NCBI RefSeq assembly: GCF_004005845.1
Contig: NZ_SADE01000001.1
Span: forward strand, 2,232,001-2,296,000
Length of the DNA stretch: 64,000 nucleotides
Source of the DNA: Hwanghaeella grinnelliae
GTDB taxonomy: Bacteria > Pseudomonadota > Alphaproteobacteria > UBA8366 > Aestuariispiraceae
Direction of reading: 5' to 3'
Both the position numbers and the translations under genes were made by a program. Positions 1 through 8,780 of this stretch are shown here, piece by piece. The notes below the pieces were generated by a model. It did not search any database, was not told the DNA's origin, and worked only from the letters and a program-made list of their open reading frames with translations. Within the stretch, counting starts at the first letter, position 1. Each line of letters opens with the position of its first letter.

Positions 1-486
1 CGCTTTGTTCAGGCCGACCAGGGCCGGCAACAAACTGGTGACGGCCCCGGTGACAAATAAGTTGAGGGAAACTTCCGGAAAGAACCCTTTCGCGCTTTCG
101 GCCCAGACCGGGAAATCGCAATTGATCGCCCATTCGAAGCCGCCGCCGACGGCCCAGCCGTTAATCGCACCGACGACCGGCTTCGGGCCCAGCGTAATCG
201 CGTGGGTCGCGCGCTGAATCGCCAGGACGAGGTCCCGCGCCTCCTCCTCCGTTTCCGGATGGACATGTTCGCGACGATCATCGCCGGCGCAGAACGCCTT
301 GCCCGCGCCGGTGAAGATCATCGCTTTCGTCTTGGGGTCCGCGTTCGCGTCCTCGAACGCCTTGGCGACATCGTCGATCAATTGCCGGTTCATGGCGTTC
401 AAACTGTCGGGTCGGTTCAGGGTGATGGTGCGCACGCCATGATCGTCCAGCGCGCTCAACACGGTTTCATATGTAAAATCGGTCAT
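1..486 (-). CDS. Enoyl-CoA hydratase/isomerase (crotonase family), C-terminus cut by window edge
   Basis: The visible 162 residues read as a crotonase fold. A TLNRPDSLNAMN motif lies near the N-terminus, then FTGAGKAFCAGDD, which forms half of the oxyanion hole, and GAINGWAVGGGFEWA, the second half. Crotonases hydrate or isomerise acyl-CoA thioesters in the cytosol. The start at 486 is preceded by the stop of the CoA ligase with a 4-base ATGA overlap, so the two genes are translationally coupled. The pairing suggests activation of an acid to its CoA ester followed by hydration or isomerisation. The substrate cannot be told. The C-terminal third lies outside the window. Confidence 0.9.
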   Translation of the reverse strand, partial: MTDFTYETVLSALDDHGVRTITLNRPDSLNAMNRQLIDDVAKAFEDANADPKTKAMIFTGAGKAFCAGDDRREHVHPETEEEARDLVLAIQRATHAITLGPKPVVGAINGWAVGGGFEWAINCDFPVWAESAKGFFPEVSLNLFVTGAVTSLLPALVGLNKA

Positions 487-1787
487 TGATATCCCCTGAC
501 GACACGTTTCGTTTTGCCTTCCGTCCGCGGAAGACTACCTGCCGGTACCAGCGTCACCTTTGCGCTGGCGCCAAGCTGGGATTTGATCGCGGTTTCGACC
601 CGTCCAGTTAGATCACCCGGATCAACCGCCCCGTTTGCCAATTCAGCCGTGACCGGAAGAACGTCGTAGGGCGGCGGCATGTCCAATTGGATGCGGTATT
701 CGCCCGACAGTTCCGAGAAGCCGTTGATCACGGCCGCTACCATGGTCGGAAACATGTTCAAGCCGCGCACGACGACCATATCATCCGAGCGCCCGGTGAC
801 CGAGAAACGGAATCCCGTGCGCCCGCATCGGCACGGATCCGTCGCCCGGATCGAAACGATATCCCCGGTCCGGAAACGCACCAGCGGTTGGCAATCGCGC
901 ACCAGATGGGTCAGGACCAACTCCCCTTCCCGGCCCGCTTCCAGCGGAAGCGGCTCGGCAGTCTCCGGATCAATAAGTTCCGGGTAAAGAACATCGGCAG
1001 CCATGAAATGCAGACTGGTATCGTGCGGGCATTCCGCCCCAAAGTTCGACAGCACGTCTGAAACGCCGTAATTTGCGTTACGGGCCTGCATGCCCCAAGT
1101 CTCTCTCAGCCGCGCGCGGAAGGCCGGGTCGTCGACCCCGGCCTCGCCCCCGAACAGGCCGAGCTTGAGACCAAGGTCGCGCGGGTCCAGGCCCGGGAAC
1201 TTCTCCGCGATGACCTTTTCCAGAACTTTCGGATAGGAAGGCGTGCAGGAAATAGCGTTGATCCCGACTTCTTGGATCGTCCGCACTAGCAGTTCCGTCG
1301 CGCCGACCCCGAAGGGGACGACAAGCGCGCCGGTTGCCTCAAGGGTCAGGTGATCGGTTAACCCGCCCATCCACATCTGATAGTTCAGACAATGGACGAC
1401 CGTGTCCTTTTCCGTCAGCCCCGCCGCCTTGTGGCACCGGCCGCCGATTTCCTGCGTCACCTGTGTATCCTTGGCGGAAAGGGCCAGGTTCATCGCCTGC
1501 CCTGTTGTTCCCGATGTGCGATGCAATCGGTTCACCGCTGCGCGGCGGCCCGCCAGATAGTCGCCGAAAGGCGGATGCCGCGCCTGCGACGTGCGCAATT
1601 GCGCTTTTTCCGACAGCGGAAGCATGGGCAGATCCCGCAAATCCTGCGGCGGTTTCCGGCCCGCCCAAAGGGCTTGGTAGAAAGGCGAATGCCGCGCGAC
1701 ATATGTGCTTTGTTTTTCCCAGGCCTCCCGATGATGAGCGGCGAGATCCGCCTGCGTGGTGAATTCGGCATTCTTCACGGTGGTCAT
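483..1787 (-). CDS. Phenylacetate-CoA ligase-like AMP-forming ligase (PaaK family)
   Basis: This 434-residue protein matches PaaK-type adenylate-forming ligases in length and order. The phosphate-binding loop TSGTTG is at about residues 91-96. The substrate/AMP-site segment NYGVSDV lies mid-protein, VRFRTGDIVSI follows, and the C-terminal hinge segment reads GRSDDMVVVRGLNMFP. Such enzymes activate aryl or acyl acids to CoA thioesters with ATP. The gene sits between a TetR regulator (4-base overlap at its start) and a crotonase (4-base overlap at its end), forming one operon. The acid is unknown; an aromatic acid is the family default, not something the sequence proves. Confidence 0.88.
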   Translation of the reverse strand: MTTVKNAEFTTQADLAAHHREAWEKQSTYVARHSPFYQALWAGRKPPQDLRDLPMLPLSEKAQLRTSQARHPPFGDYLAGRRAAVNRLHRTSGTTGQAMNLALSAKDTQVTQEIGGRCHKAAGLTEKDTVVHCLNYQMWMGGLTDHLTLEATGALVVPFGVGATELLVRTIQEVGINAISCTPSYPKVLEKVIAEKFPGLDPRDLGLKLGLFGGEAGVDDPAFRARLRETWGMQARNANYGVSDVLSNFGAECPHDTSLHFMAADVLYPELIDPETAEPLPLEAGREGELVLTHLVRDCQPLVRFRTGDIVSIRATDPCRCGRTGFRFSVTGRSDDMVVVRGLNMFPTMVAAVINGFSELSGEYRIQLDMPPPYDVLPVTAELANGAVDPGDLTGRVETAIKSQLGASAKVTLVPAGSLPRTEGKTKRVVRGYQ

Positions 1788-2446
1788 TTTGCCATCCCCC
1801 GCGTCCAGATCAGTGTCAATGTATCCAGGACCGCTTCCCGGTCGCCGGAAACGGCGATCAGGCCCGGATCTTCGGACAGAAACAGGCTGGAAAGATATTG
1901 ATCGACCATACCGCCAAGAGCATAGGCGCGGCGGGTCAATTCATCCGGCGCCACCGCGCCTTCACTACCATCCCGCTTCAAGCGCATCCGCACCGAGGAA
2001 ACGACGGCTTCCACCCACGCGGCGTTCAGCGTGTGAAACACCTGTTTCGCGCCGGGGAAGCTGTCCATGTGGTGTATCAAACACCGCATCATGCCCCGGT
2101 TCAGGCGGAACAGCTCGTAATAGGCTTCGGTCGCGGCACGGATCGGGCCCTCCGGTTCTTGTCGGCTCGCCTCGCGCATACTGTCCTGCAGAAAGCCGAC
2201 GAAGCCCGTCAGCAAATCTTCCAGCAATCCGACCCTGTCGGTGAAGTAGATATAAAAAGTGCCGTTTGAAATACCCGCCCGCTCGCAGACATCCGTCACC
2301 CGCAGGTCCAGCGGGCCGGTCTCGTTCAAGATCTCACTAGTCGATTTCATGATGCGGGCGCGGGTGCGCTCCCCCTTGGCCATCCCCTCGCTCTGCGCAA
2401 GCAGTACATCGGCATAGAGAAAAGGGGATGTGATGGTTTGGAGCAT
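1784..2446 (-). CDS. TetR/AcrR family transcriptional regulator
   Basis: The N-terminal helix-turn-helix is clear, with VTDVCERAGISNGTFYIYF as the recognition region, followed by a divergent ligand-binding domain. It is the first gene of a coupled operon with the CoA ligase and crotonase, so it probably controls that operon in response to an acyl-CoA or acid. The start at 2446 gives 220 residues; an internal Met at 2383 (MAKGERT) would give the more usual TetR N-terminus, and neither start has a good Shine-Dalgarno. The AT-rich stretch at 2447-2520 is the probable promoter and operator region. Confidence 0.88.
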   Translation of the reverse strand: MLQTITSPFLYADVLLAQSEGMAKGERTRARIMKSTSEILNETGPLDLRVTDVCERAGISNGTFYIYFTDRVGLLEDLLTGFVGFLQDSMREASRQEPEGPIRAATEAYYELFRLNRGMMRCLIHHMDSFPGAKQVFHTLNAAWVEAVVSSVRMRLKRDGSEGAVAPDELTRRAYALGGMVDQYLSSLFLSEDPGLIAVSGDREAVLDTLTLIWTRGMAK

Positions 2447-2562
2447 GGTCGCGCCGATCCGTTAAAAAACAAAACTGACGTAGGTTTCATTTTTTACCCA
2501 AGCATTGTCAATATCCAATCATTGGCGCCCCTATCCCCAGCCCTCGGCGATGGTACGATCTT

Positions 2563-4272
2563 TCAGTTTCGACGCCCAGCCGCATGTTTGCCGGCGGCAT
2601 AGGCGAAAGCGATGGCGGGGCCGAGGTTGATGCCGGGACCCGGATAAACACCGCCCATGATCGACTGCATGTCGTTGCCGCAGGCATAGAGCCCGCCAAT
2701 CACCTGACCGTCCCGGTCAAGCAGTCGCGCATCCGTGTCGGTGGTCAGGCCGACGGCGGCGCCGATCTCCCCGGGATAGAGCTTGATGGCGTAGAAAGGC
2801 GGCGTGCGTGTCGGACCCAGGGTCGGATTCGGTTTGTGCATCGGATCGCCGTTGCCGCATTCATAGACCGTACTGCCGCGCTGGAACGCTTCATCGACGC
2901 CGGTCTCGGCATACCGGTTCATATCCGCGACGGTTTCCTCGAGTCCCTGCGCGTCGATATCGAGTTTCCGCGCCAAGTCGGGAAGCGTATCCGCCTTGGT
3001 CAGATACCCATCGCGCAGAAACGGCGCCAATCGCTGCCCGCCCGGTCGGATCATGCCCAGCCCGTATTTCCGCAAGCCCGCCGCATCCGTCACTTCAAAC
3101 GCGGGGATCGTCGCGCCTTCCCGGTTGGCCGCATACATCGCGATGACAAATTTGTGGTAGGAGGTGCTTTCATTGACGAAACGCCGTCCGTCGCGCCCGA
3201 CGCAGAAGATACCCGGCTTGGATCGGTCGAGTACGAAATGCGGAAACACGGCCATGCTGCCGTCCTTTCGCCGCCGACGCGACATCGGCGCCCAGAATAC
3301 CGGCTGCTCCGCCCCTTCCCCGTAAACCGCGCCAAGCTTAAGCGCTATGTCATGCATGGTTCCGGTGCCCGCCGGTGCGGCCGGTGTGTATTCCGGCACG
3401 GGATCAGGCAAGAATTCCAGTCGGCGCTGCGGATGACGGGCGAAACCGCCGGACGCCAGGATGACGCCGCCGGTGGCCGTCAATGTCTGTTCCGCCCCAT
3501 TGCGGCGCAGTGTGACGGTCCGTGCATCGGGATCGCCGGCGATATCCGTGACCTCGGCTTCGATTGCCACCGTCACGCCCAGGTCCAAAGCCGATTTCAG
3601 CAACCGGCCGACCAATGCATTGCCCATAACCATCCGGGCCCCGCGCCCGAACCGCAGACGGTCGATGGCATAGCGGCCCACCAGCCCCACCGAATAGACA
3701 AAAGACATGGCGGATTTGGTGAGTTTCAAGAGATGCGCAATGTCGTCCCGGTCGACCATCATACCGCCAAGCACTGTGAACTCGGGCAAAGGCGGTCGAA
3801 CCGAATGCAACGCTTCCCGGAGCGATCCGCCGTCGAACGGCAGAGCCTCAATCGCTCGGCCCGCCGTCTTCGAACCCGCCAATTCATAAAGGTAGTCGGG
3901 ATGGAACGGTCGCGACCGGAACCTTATGTCCGTCTCAGCTTCCAAGCGCGCCACCGCTTCCGGCCCCAGACGCAGGAAGGCATCCCGCATCGACCGGGGA
4001 GAGCGGTTACCGACCGCAGCGTCCAGAAAGGCGCCCGCTTCTTCCACGCTGTCCTCGACACCGGTTTCCGCGGCATGACGAGTATTCGGTATCCAAACGG
4101 ATCCGGCGGAAAGGGCCGACGTGCCCCCCACAAAGTGCGACCGTTCCAATATGATCACCCGCGCCCCTTCCAACGCGGCAAAGACGGCAGCGGACAGTCC
4201 AGCGGCGCCCGAGCCGATGACAATCACGTCCCAACTCGTTTCGAGAGAGGTTTGAGATTTTACGATACCCAT
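2563..4272 (-). CDS. FAD-binding fumarate reductase/3-ketosteroid dehydrogenase-like flavoprotein
   Basis: The N-terminus has the Rossmann dinucleotide motif VIVIGSGAAGLSAA and the C-terminus the family segment YACGNDMQSIMGGVYPGPG, both typical of the succinate dehydrogenase/fumarate reductase flavoprotein group that includes 3-oxosteroid 1-dehydrogenases. These soluble enzymes reduce or dehydrogenate C=C bonds next to a carbonyl or carboxylate. I chose the start at 4272 (MGIVKSQTS, 569 residues) because it leaves the usual short lead into the FAD motif; an in-frame start at 4323 would add 17 residues. The gene is divergent from the Gfo/Idh/MocA operon and probably shares its control region. 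It could act on an intermediate of either flanking pathway. Confidence 0.86.
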   Translation of the reverse strand: MGIVKSQTSLETSWDVIVIGSGAAGLSAAVFAALEGARVIILERSHFVGGTSALSAGSVWIPNTRHAAETGVEDSVEEAGAFLDAAVGNRSPRSMRDAFLRLGPEAVARLEAETDIRFRSRPFHPDYLYELAGSKTAGRAIEALPFDGGSLREALHSVRPPLPEFTVLGGMMVDRDDIAHLLKLTKSAMSFVYSVGLVGRYAIDRLRFGRGARMVMGNALVGRLLKSALDLGVTVAIEAEVTDIAGDPDARTVTLRRNGAEQTLTATGGVILASGGFARHPQRRLEFLPDPVPEYTPAAPAGTGTMHDIALKLGAVYGEGAEQPVFWAPMSRRRRKDGSMAVFPHFVLDRSKPGIFCVGRDGRRFVNESTSYHKFVIAMYAANREGATIPAFEVTDAAGLRKYGLGMIRPGGQRLAPFLRDGYLTKADTLPDLARKLDIDAQGLEETVADMNRYAETGVDEAFQRGSTVYECGNGDPMHKPNPTLGPTRTPPFYAIKLYPGEIGAAVGLTTDTDARLLDRDGQVIGGLYACGNDMQSIMGGVYPGPGINLGPAIAFAYAAGKHAAGRRN

Positions 4273-4414
4273 GAACGCGACCACACTTCCGGTTAGCTCG
4301 GCAAAAGACCGACGGGATGACACGGTAACCTAAAAAGAATTGTGTTCAATAACAGAAACAGTTTTCACTTTTTACTCGAGTTCGTATACCTTCAGCCAAA
4401 CAGGGGGAATACAC
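4273..4414. promoter_or_regulatory. Divergent control region between flavoprotein and Gfo/Idh/MocA operon
   Basis: This 142-base gap separates two divergent starts and is AT-rich at 4330-4390 compared with its surroundings. A Shine-Dalgarno-like CAGGGGGA at 4401-4408 serves the plus-strand start at 4415. The IclR regulator encoded in the plus-strand operon probably binds here, but I did not find a convincing palindrome. Confidence 0.45.
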
Positions 4415-5485
4415 ATGACGGAAATAAGGGTGGCCGTGGTCGGCACAGGCGTCATCGGCCGCACCCATATCGACACATTGAAGACCGTGCCCGGCATGGT
4501 CCTGACAGCGGTCGTCGACCCCTCACCCGCCTCAAAGGACCTGGCAGCCGGGCTTCAAATCCGTCATTTCACAACCGTCGACGATCTGCTCTCCGCCAAG
4601 ATCGCGGACGCGGTTGTCGTGGCGTCCCCCAACGACACCCACGTCCCCATCGGCTGCCAATTGCTAGAAGCGGGCCTTCCGATCCTGCTGGAAAAGCCGG
4701 TCGCGAACAGCCTGGCGGAAAGCGCCCAATTGGCGGCAGCTGCGGCAAAAACCGGCATGCCCGTCCTGGTCGGTCATCACCGGCGCCACAACCCGCTGAT
4801 CAAAGCAGCCAAACGCGCCCTTGAGGATGGCGCGATCGGTCCCCTGGTCATGGCCACGGTGACCTGCGCCGTTCTGAAACCCGACGATTATTTCGACGTC
4901 GCATGGCGGACCGATCCGGAACAAGGCGGCCCCCTGCTGATCAACGCGATCCACGATATTGACCTTCTGCGGCATTTCTTCGGTGAGGTCGCGGCTGTCC
5001 AAGGCAGCGCTTCTAACGCCGTGCGCGGCTTGCCTGTTGAAGATACCACGGCGGCAATCCTCACCTTCGAGAAAGCCGGATTGGCGACCATCGCATTATC
5101 CGATGCCGCCGTCGGCCCCTGGGCCTGGGAACTATCATCTGGCGAAAATCCGGGGCGGTTCCCGAAACATGACGCGATCACGCATATCTATGCCGGGCGC
5201 CAAGGCGGTCTGAGCCTGCCGGATTTGTCCCATTGGACACATGGTCCGGGCGGCAATTGGTATCACGCGTTGAAACACGGCACCGTCCCCTTCACGCAAA
5301 CCGACACTTATATCGCGCAGATGGAGCATTTCGGGCAGATCGTGCGGGGTAAGGCGGAACCGCTGGTCACCTGTACCGACGGCATCCGAAACATGGAAGT
5401 CGTCGTCGCCATCAAACAATCGTCCAAGACGGGGCGCGCCATCCAGATTGCCGATCTAGCGGACAGCAATGGTGCGGCGAGATGA
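4415..5485 (+). CDS. Gfo/Idh/MocA family oxidoreductase
   Basis: The N-terminal Rossmann motif AVVGTGVIGRTH and the family EKPV motif (LLEKPVANS), which contributes the catalytic lysine, identify an NAD(P)-dependent dehydrogenase of the Gfo/Idh/MocA family. At 356 residues it has the usual two-domain length. The start at 4415 was chosen over 4340 because CAGGGGGA lies 7 bases upstream and the Rossmann motif then begins near residue 5. The family oxidises sugars, inositols and dihydrodiols. It is the first gene of a coupled catabolic operon and overlaps the IclR gene by 4 bases. Confidence 0.9.
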   Translation: MTEIRVAVVGTGVIGRTHIDTLKTVPGMVLTAVVDPSPASKDLAAGLQIRHFTTVDDLLSAKIADAVVVASPNDTHVPIGCQLLEAGLPILLEKPVANSLAESAQLAAAAAKTGMPVLVGHHRRHNPLIKAAKRALEDGAIGPLVMATVTCAVLKPDDYFDVAWRTDPEQGGPLLINAIHDIDLLRHFFGEVAAVQGSASNAVRGLPVEDTTAAILTFEKAGLATIALSDAAVGPWAWELSSGENPGRFPKHDAITHIYAGRQGGLSLPDLSHWTHGPGGNWYHALKHGTVPFTQTDTYIAQMEHFGQIVRGKAEPLVTCTDGIRNMEVVVAIKQSSKTGRAIQIADLADSNGAAR

Positions 5486-6288
5486 GCAGCGCGCTGGAAC
5501 GCGGCCTCCGCATTCTCGAAATGCTTGCCGCCCATCCCGAAGGGCAGCAGGTCAGTCAGGTGGCGGACGCATTGGGCATTCCGATCTCCGGCGTTCATCG
5601 GCAATTGCAGGAATTGGGACGGCTGGGATATGTCCGGCAGGTTCGGGACCAGGGCGACTATGGCCTGACCGTCAAACTGGCTGCGCTAGGCCTCAGCTTC
5701 CTGGGTCGTAGCGGCGTCACAGACATCGCCCAACCGATACTGGACCGTTTGGCCACGGCCAGTGGCGAATTGATCCGCCTTTCCGTGATCGATGGAGACC
5801 GGCTTGTATGGGTCGCTGTCGCCCAAGGCGCGACCGGCGGCCTACGCTACGATCCCGGCAAGGAACAAGGGGTTGTCGTTCATTTGGCGACGGCCGCCGG
5901 CGGGCAAGCCTGGCTTTCCACCATGAGTGACGAGGACGCTCTGACATTGGTCAGCCGGCAAGGCATAAGGCCGGAGGGTTTCAACCCCGGCAGCGGCGCG
6001 CCGTCGACCCTGAAGGACCTTCTGAAGATATTGGAAACAGCCCGCAAGCGCGGGTATGCGCTTGCTGTCGACAGTTACATGGAAGGCATGGCGGCGATGG
6101 CCGTGCCGCTGCGGCGCGGCGACAGCGATACGGTGATCGGCTGCCTGTCGATAGCGGGACCGGCGGTGAGGCTGACCAAAACCCGAGTCGCCGAACTGGT
6201 CCCAGTGCTGAAGGAAGCGGCCACGGAATTATCCAATGCGGCCGATGCCTCGCAGTTCTTCCGGCAATTGGGGAATGACTTGCCATGA
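5482..6288 (+). CDS. IclR family transcriptional regulator
   Basis: The N-terminal winged helix (SQVADALGIPISGVHRQL, about residues 23-40) is followed by a GAF-like effector domain that includes LATAAGGQAWLS. At 268 residues it has normal IclR length. The start overlaps the stop of the dehydrogenase (ATGA) and its stop overlaps the start of the TIM-barrel gene, so it is embedded in the operon it probably regulates. IclR proteins of this kind bind small organic acids or sugar derivatives. Confidence 0.92.
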   Translation: MSSALERGLRILEMLAAHPEGQQVSQVADALGIPISGVHRQLQELGRLGYVRQVRDQGDYGLTVKLAALGLSFLGRSGVTDIAQPILDRLATASGELIRLSVIDGDRLVWVAVAQGATGGLRYDPGKEQGVVVHLATAAGGQAWLSTMSDEDALTLVSRQGIRPEGFNPGSGAPSTLKDLLKILETARKRGYALAVDSYMEGMAAMAVPLRRGDSDTVIGCLSIAGPAVRLTKTRVAELVPVLKEAATELSNAADASQFFRQLGNDLP

Positions 6289-7091
6289 GCCGCGCCTATT
6301 CCCTCGCCTATCTGACGGGCAATGGGGTCGACCCGGTCACCGCCGTCGGCCTTGCCGCCGATCACGGCTACGACATGGTGAGCTTCCGCCTGCTCCCAGC
6401 CGGGCCGCTCGACAACATCCATCCGCTTCTTGAGGATGACAGGCTTCTGGCGGAGGTGAAGGCGGCCATGCGCGCCACCGGCGTCACCATGGCGGATGCG
6501 GAAATGATCCGTCTGAACCCTGCCACGGTGCTGGACGATTTTACGCCCTTTCTGGATCGGATCGCGGAGCTGGGCGCGCGCCACGTGCTGGTCGCCGTCG
6601 ACGATATCGACATCAGCCGCGTGCAGGACAACTACACGGCCCTGTGTGATAAACTGGGCGGATACCGCCTGACCGCCGACCTGGAATTCATGCCCTGGAC
6701 CGGGGTGAAGGATTTGGCGACGGCCCGCCGCATCGTGGAAACGGCCAATCATCCGGCCGCCGCCGTGCTGTTCGACACACTGCATTTCGATCGTTGCGGG
6801 TCGACTTTGGAGGAATTCGCGGCGCTTCCCACAAGTCTAATGAACTATGTCCAGATTTGCGACGGCCCAGCTCCCTACGACACATCCGACGCGGCCCTGG
6901 TTCAAGTTGCGCGGACCGCGCGGCTAATCCCCGGCGAGGGTGGCATCGACTTGGCCTCCATCGCCAAATTCATACCACAAGACATGACCGTCAGTGTCGA
7001 GGTCCCGAACCATGCCCTCGCCGACCGCATCGGTCCGTCGGAAGTGGCACGCCGCGCACTGGCGGCAACAAAGGAACTGCTCGGCGATTGA
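6285..7091 (+). CDS. Sugar phosphate isomerase/epimerase-like TIM-barrel protein
   Basis: This 268-residue protein has the pattern of the xylose isomerase-like TIM-barrel family (AP endonuclease 2 superfamily). Strand-end acidic residues appear in LTADLEFMPW and VLFDTLHFDR, followed by YVQICDGPAP and a closing SVEVPN. Members isomerise or dehydrate sugars and 3-dehydroshikimate-like acids using a divalent metal. It is coupled to the upstream IclR gene by a 4-base overlap. The exact reaction cannot be assigned. Confidence 0.82.
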   Translation: MSRAYSLAYLTGNGVDPVTAVGLAADHGYDMVSFRLLPAGPLDNIHPLLEDDRLLAEVKAAMRATGVTMADAEMIRLNPATVLDDFTPFLDRIAELGARHVLVAVDDIDISRVQDNYTALCDKLGGYRLTADLEFMPWTGVKDLATARRIVETANHPAAAVLFDTLHFDRCGSTLEEFAALPTSLMNYVQICDGPAPYDTSDAALVQVARTARLIPGEGGIDLASIAKFIPQDMTVSVEVPNHALADRIGPSEVARRALAATKELLGD

Positions 7092-7123
7092 GCCGCGCGA
7101 CTAACAAAGAAGGAGGACATCCC

Positions 7124-7819
7124 ATGGCCCTAACCGGCAATGCCTTTCTGGCGATCTGGCACGACATCGAACCATCGGGACAGACCGAGTACATGGAATG
7201 GCATACGCGCGAACACATGCCCGAACGGCTTTCCATTCCGGGCTTCAAACTAGGCAAGCGGCTGATCAACCATGACATTCCCCGATATCGCTACGGTACG
7301 GTCTATTGTGGCGATACGGTAGAGGTCTTCCGCTCCCCCGCCTATCTGGAGCGCCTCAACAACCCTACCGACTGGAGCAACAAGGTCCAGCCGACCTTCC
7401 GAAACTTCCTGCGCGTCGCCTGCGACCGTGTGGCTTCGGCGGGGGTTGGCGAAGGCGGGGCGATGGCGACCATCCGTCTGGATCTGCAGGACGGGGCCAG
7501 CGCCGCGGATGTGACGCAAGGCGCCCAGAAACTGGTCGACGGCCTGCTCGATATTACCGCCGCCTGCGGCGCGCATCTGGGATTGGCCAAGACGGAGGTA
7601 TCCGGCGTAAAGACGCGGGAGACGGAATTGCGCCCCGGGATGAAGGAGAAGGAGTTCGACGCCGTCATCCTGGTCGAGGGCAGCGGCTTGCCTGAACTGG
7701 AAGCCTCGGTCCCGCAGTATCTGGAAGCGATCGCGGCCAGCAGCTGCGGCCTCGGCGATCCGGCGGTGATCGTCTACAACCTGGCCTATCAACTGAGCGC
7801 CGCGGATATGGGGCAATGA
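7124..7819 (+). CDS. EthD-like ferredoxin-fold protein, function unknown
   Basis: The start follows a strong AGGAGG at 7111-7116. The 231-residue product opens with a segment containing FLAIWHD and EYMEWHTREHMPERLSIPGF, the kind of EWH..EHMPER pattern seen in EthD/dabb-type ferredoxin-fold proteins. The length would allow two such folds in tandem. The family includes small accessory enzymes of ring or side-chain degradation but most members are uncharacterised. It lies between the TIM-barrel gene and an NAD-epimerase that starts inside its last codons, so it belongs to the same pathway. Confidence 0.6.
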   Translation: MALTGNAFLAIWHDIEPSGQTEYMEWHTREHMPERLSIPGFKLGKRLINHDIPRYRYGTVYCGDTVEVFRSPAYLERLNNPTDWSNKVQPTFRNFLRVACDRVASAGVGEGGAMATIRLDLQDGASAADVTQGAQKLVDGLLDITAACGAHLGLAKTEVSGVKTRETELRPGMKEKEFDAVILVEGSGLPELEASVPQYLEAIAASSCGLGDPAVIVYNLAYQLSAADMGQ

Positions 7820-8712
7820 GGGTCCTCATCACGGGCGGCGCCGGGTTTCTCGGCGCCTGGGTAATCCACCGGTTCTTTGAGTCCGGCGCGCAGGTTCGCG
7901 TCCTGGACCTAAAAGACGACCGCTCCATCGCCCGCAAGATCATGGGCGCGAAGGCCGACGGCCTGGATTGGCGCGTGGCCGATATCCGGGACGGCGATGC
8001 AGTGAAGGACGCCGCGGAAGGCTGTGATTTCATCGCCCATCTCGCCGCGTTGTTGACGCCCGATTGCGCGGCGAACCCGGTCCTTGGCGCGCAGGTCCTG
8101 CTGATCGGCACATTGAACGTCTTCGAGGCGGCGAAGGCCCATGGCATGAAAGGCGTTGCCTATGCCAGCAGCGGCGCGGTGTTCGGCGGGGATAACGGTA
8201 TCGACCCCTATCCGGTCACCCAATACGCCGCTTTCAAACTGGCCTGCGAAGGGGCGGCGCGGGCCTATTGGCGCGACGCCGGCATTCCAAGCGTCGGCTT
8301 CCGGCCCGCCGTCATCTACGGCCCGTTCCGGGAAACCGGCATGACCGCCGGTCCGTCGCTGGCATGCCGCGCCGCGACGCGGGGCGAAGGCTTCCACATG
8401 GGCTATTCCGGCGCGGCCGATATGATCTTTGTCGACGATGTCGCGGCCGCCTTTCACGCCGCGGCCACCCGCCCTTTCGAAGGGGCGCACGCCTTCACCC
8501 TGAAAGGGGAAGTGGCGGATGTCGCCGACATCGCCGCGACGATCAAGGACCTTGTCCCGGGAACGGAGGTGACCTGGGAGGGCGACCCCATCCCCATGCA
8601 TGCCATCCTGGCGGACAGTCCCGTGGAACCGCTGTTGGGACCCCTGCCCCGAACCGCGCTGCGCGACGGCCTGGCGAAGACCATCGAACACTACCGGCAG
8701 CATTCCGATTAG
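7816..8712 (+). CDS. NAD-dependent epimerase/dehydratase (extended SDR)
   Basis: The N-terminus carries the extended SDR motif TGGAGFLGAW. The catalytic region has Ser in YASSGAVFGG, and the YxxxK motif is YAAFK, so the catalytic set is complete. At 298 residues it is typical of NAD(P)-dependent sugar-acid or hydroxy-carbonyl epimerases/dehydrogenases. It overlaps the upstream EthD-like gene by 4 bases (ATGA). In a catabolic rather than glycan context it probably oxidises or epimerises a pathway intermediate. Confidence 0.88.
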   Translation: MRVLITGGAGFLGAWVIHRFFESGAQVRVLDLKDDRSIARKIMGAKADGLDWRVADIRDGDAVKDAAEGCDFIAHLAALLTPDCAANPVLGAQVLLIGTLNVFEAAKAHGMKGVAYASSGAVFGGDNGIDPYPVTQYAAFKLACEGAARAYWRDAGIPSVGFRPAVIYGPFRETGMTAGPSLACRAATRGEGFHMGYSGAADMIFVDDVAAAFHAAATRPFEGAHAFTLKGEVADVADIAATIKDLVPGTEVTWEGDPIPMHAILADSPVEPLLGPLPRTALRDGLAKTIEHYRQHSD

Positions 8713-8780
8713 AACGCCGGTCGAGGGGTTTGGAATAAAAGACTTGGTCTTGGCGCGGACCGCTTTAAAAAGAGGGTGTT

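Noticed and set aside
2584-4296. Long open frames opposite the flavoprotein, MFS, ferredoxin-reductase and TRAP genes (450-570 codons)
   Set aside because: They are antisense frames kept open by high GC; their products are rich in Arg, Gly and Pro and show no motifs, whereas the opposite strand encodes clear families.
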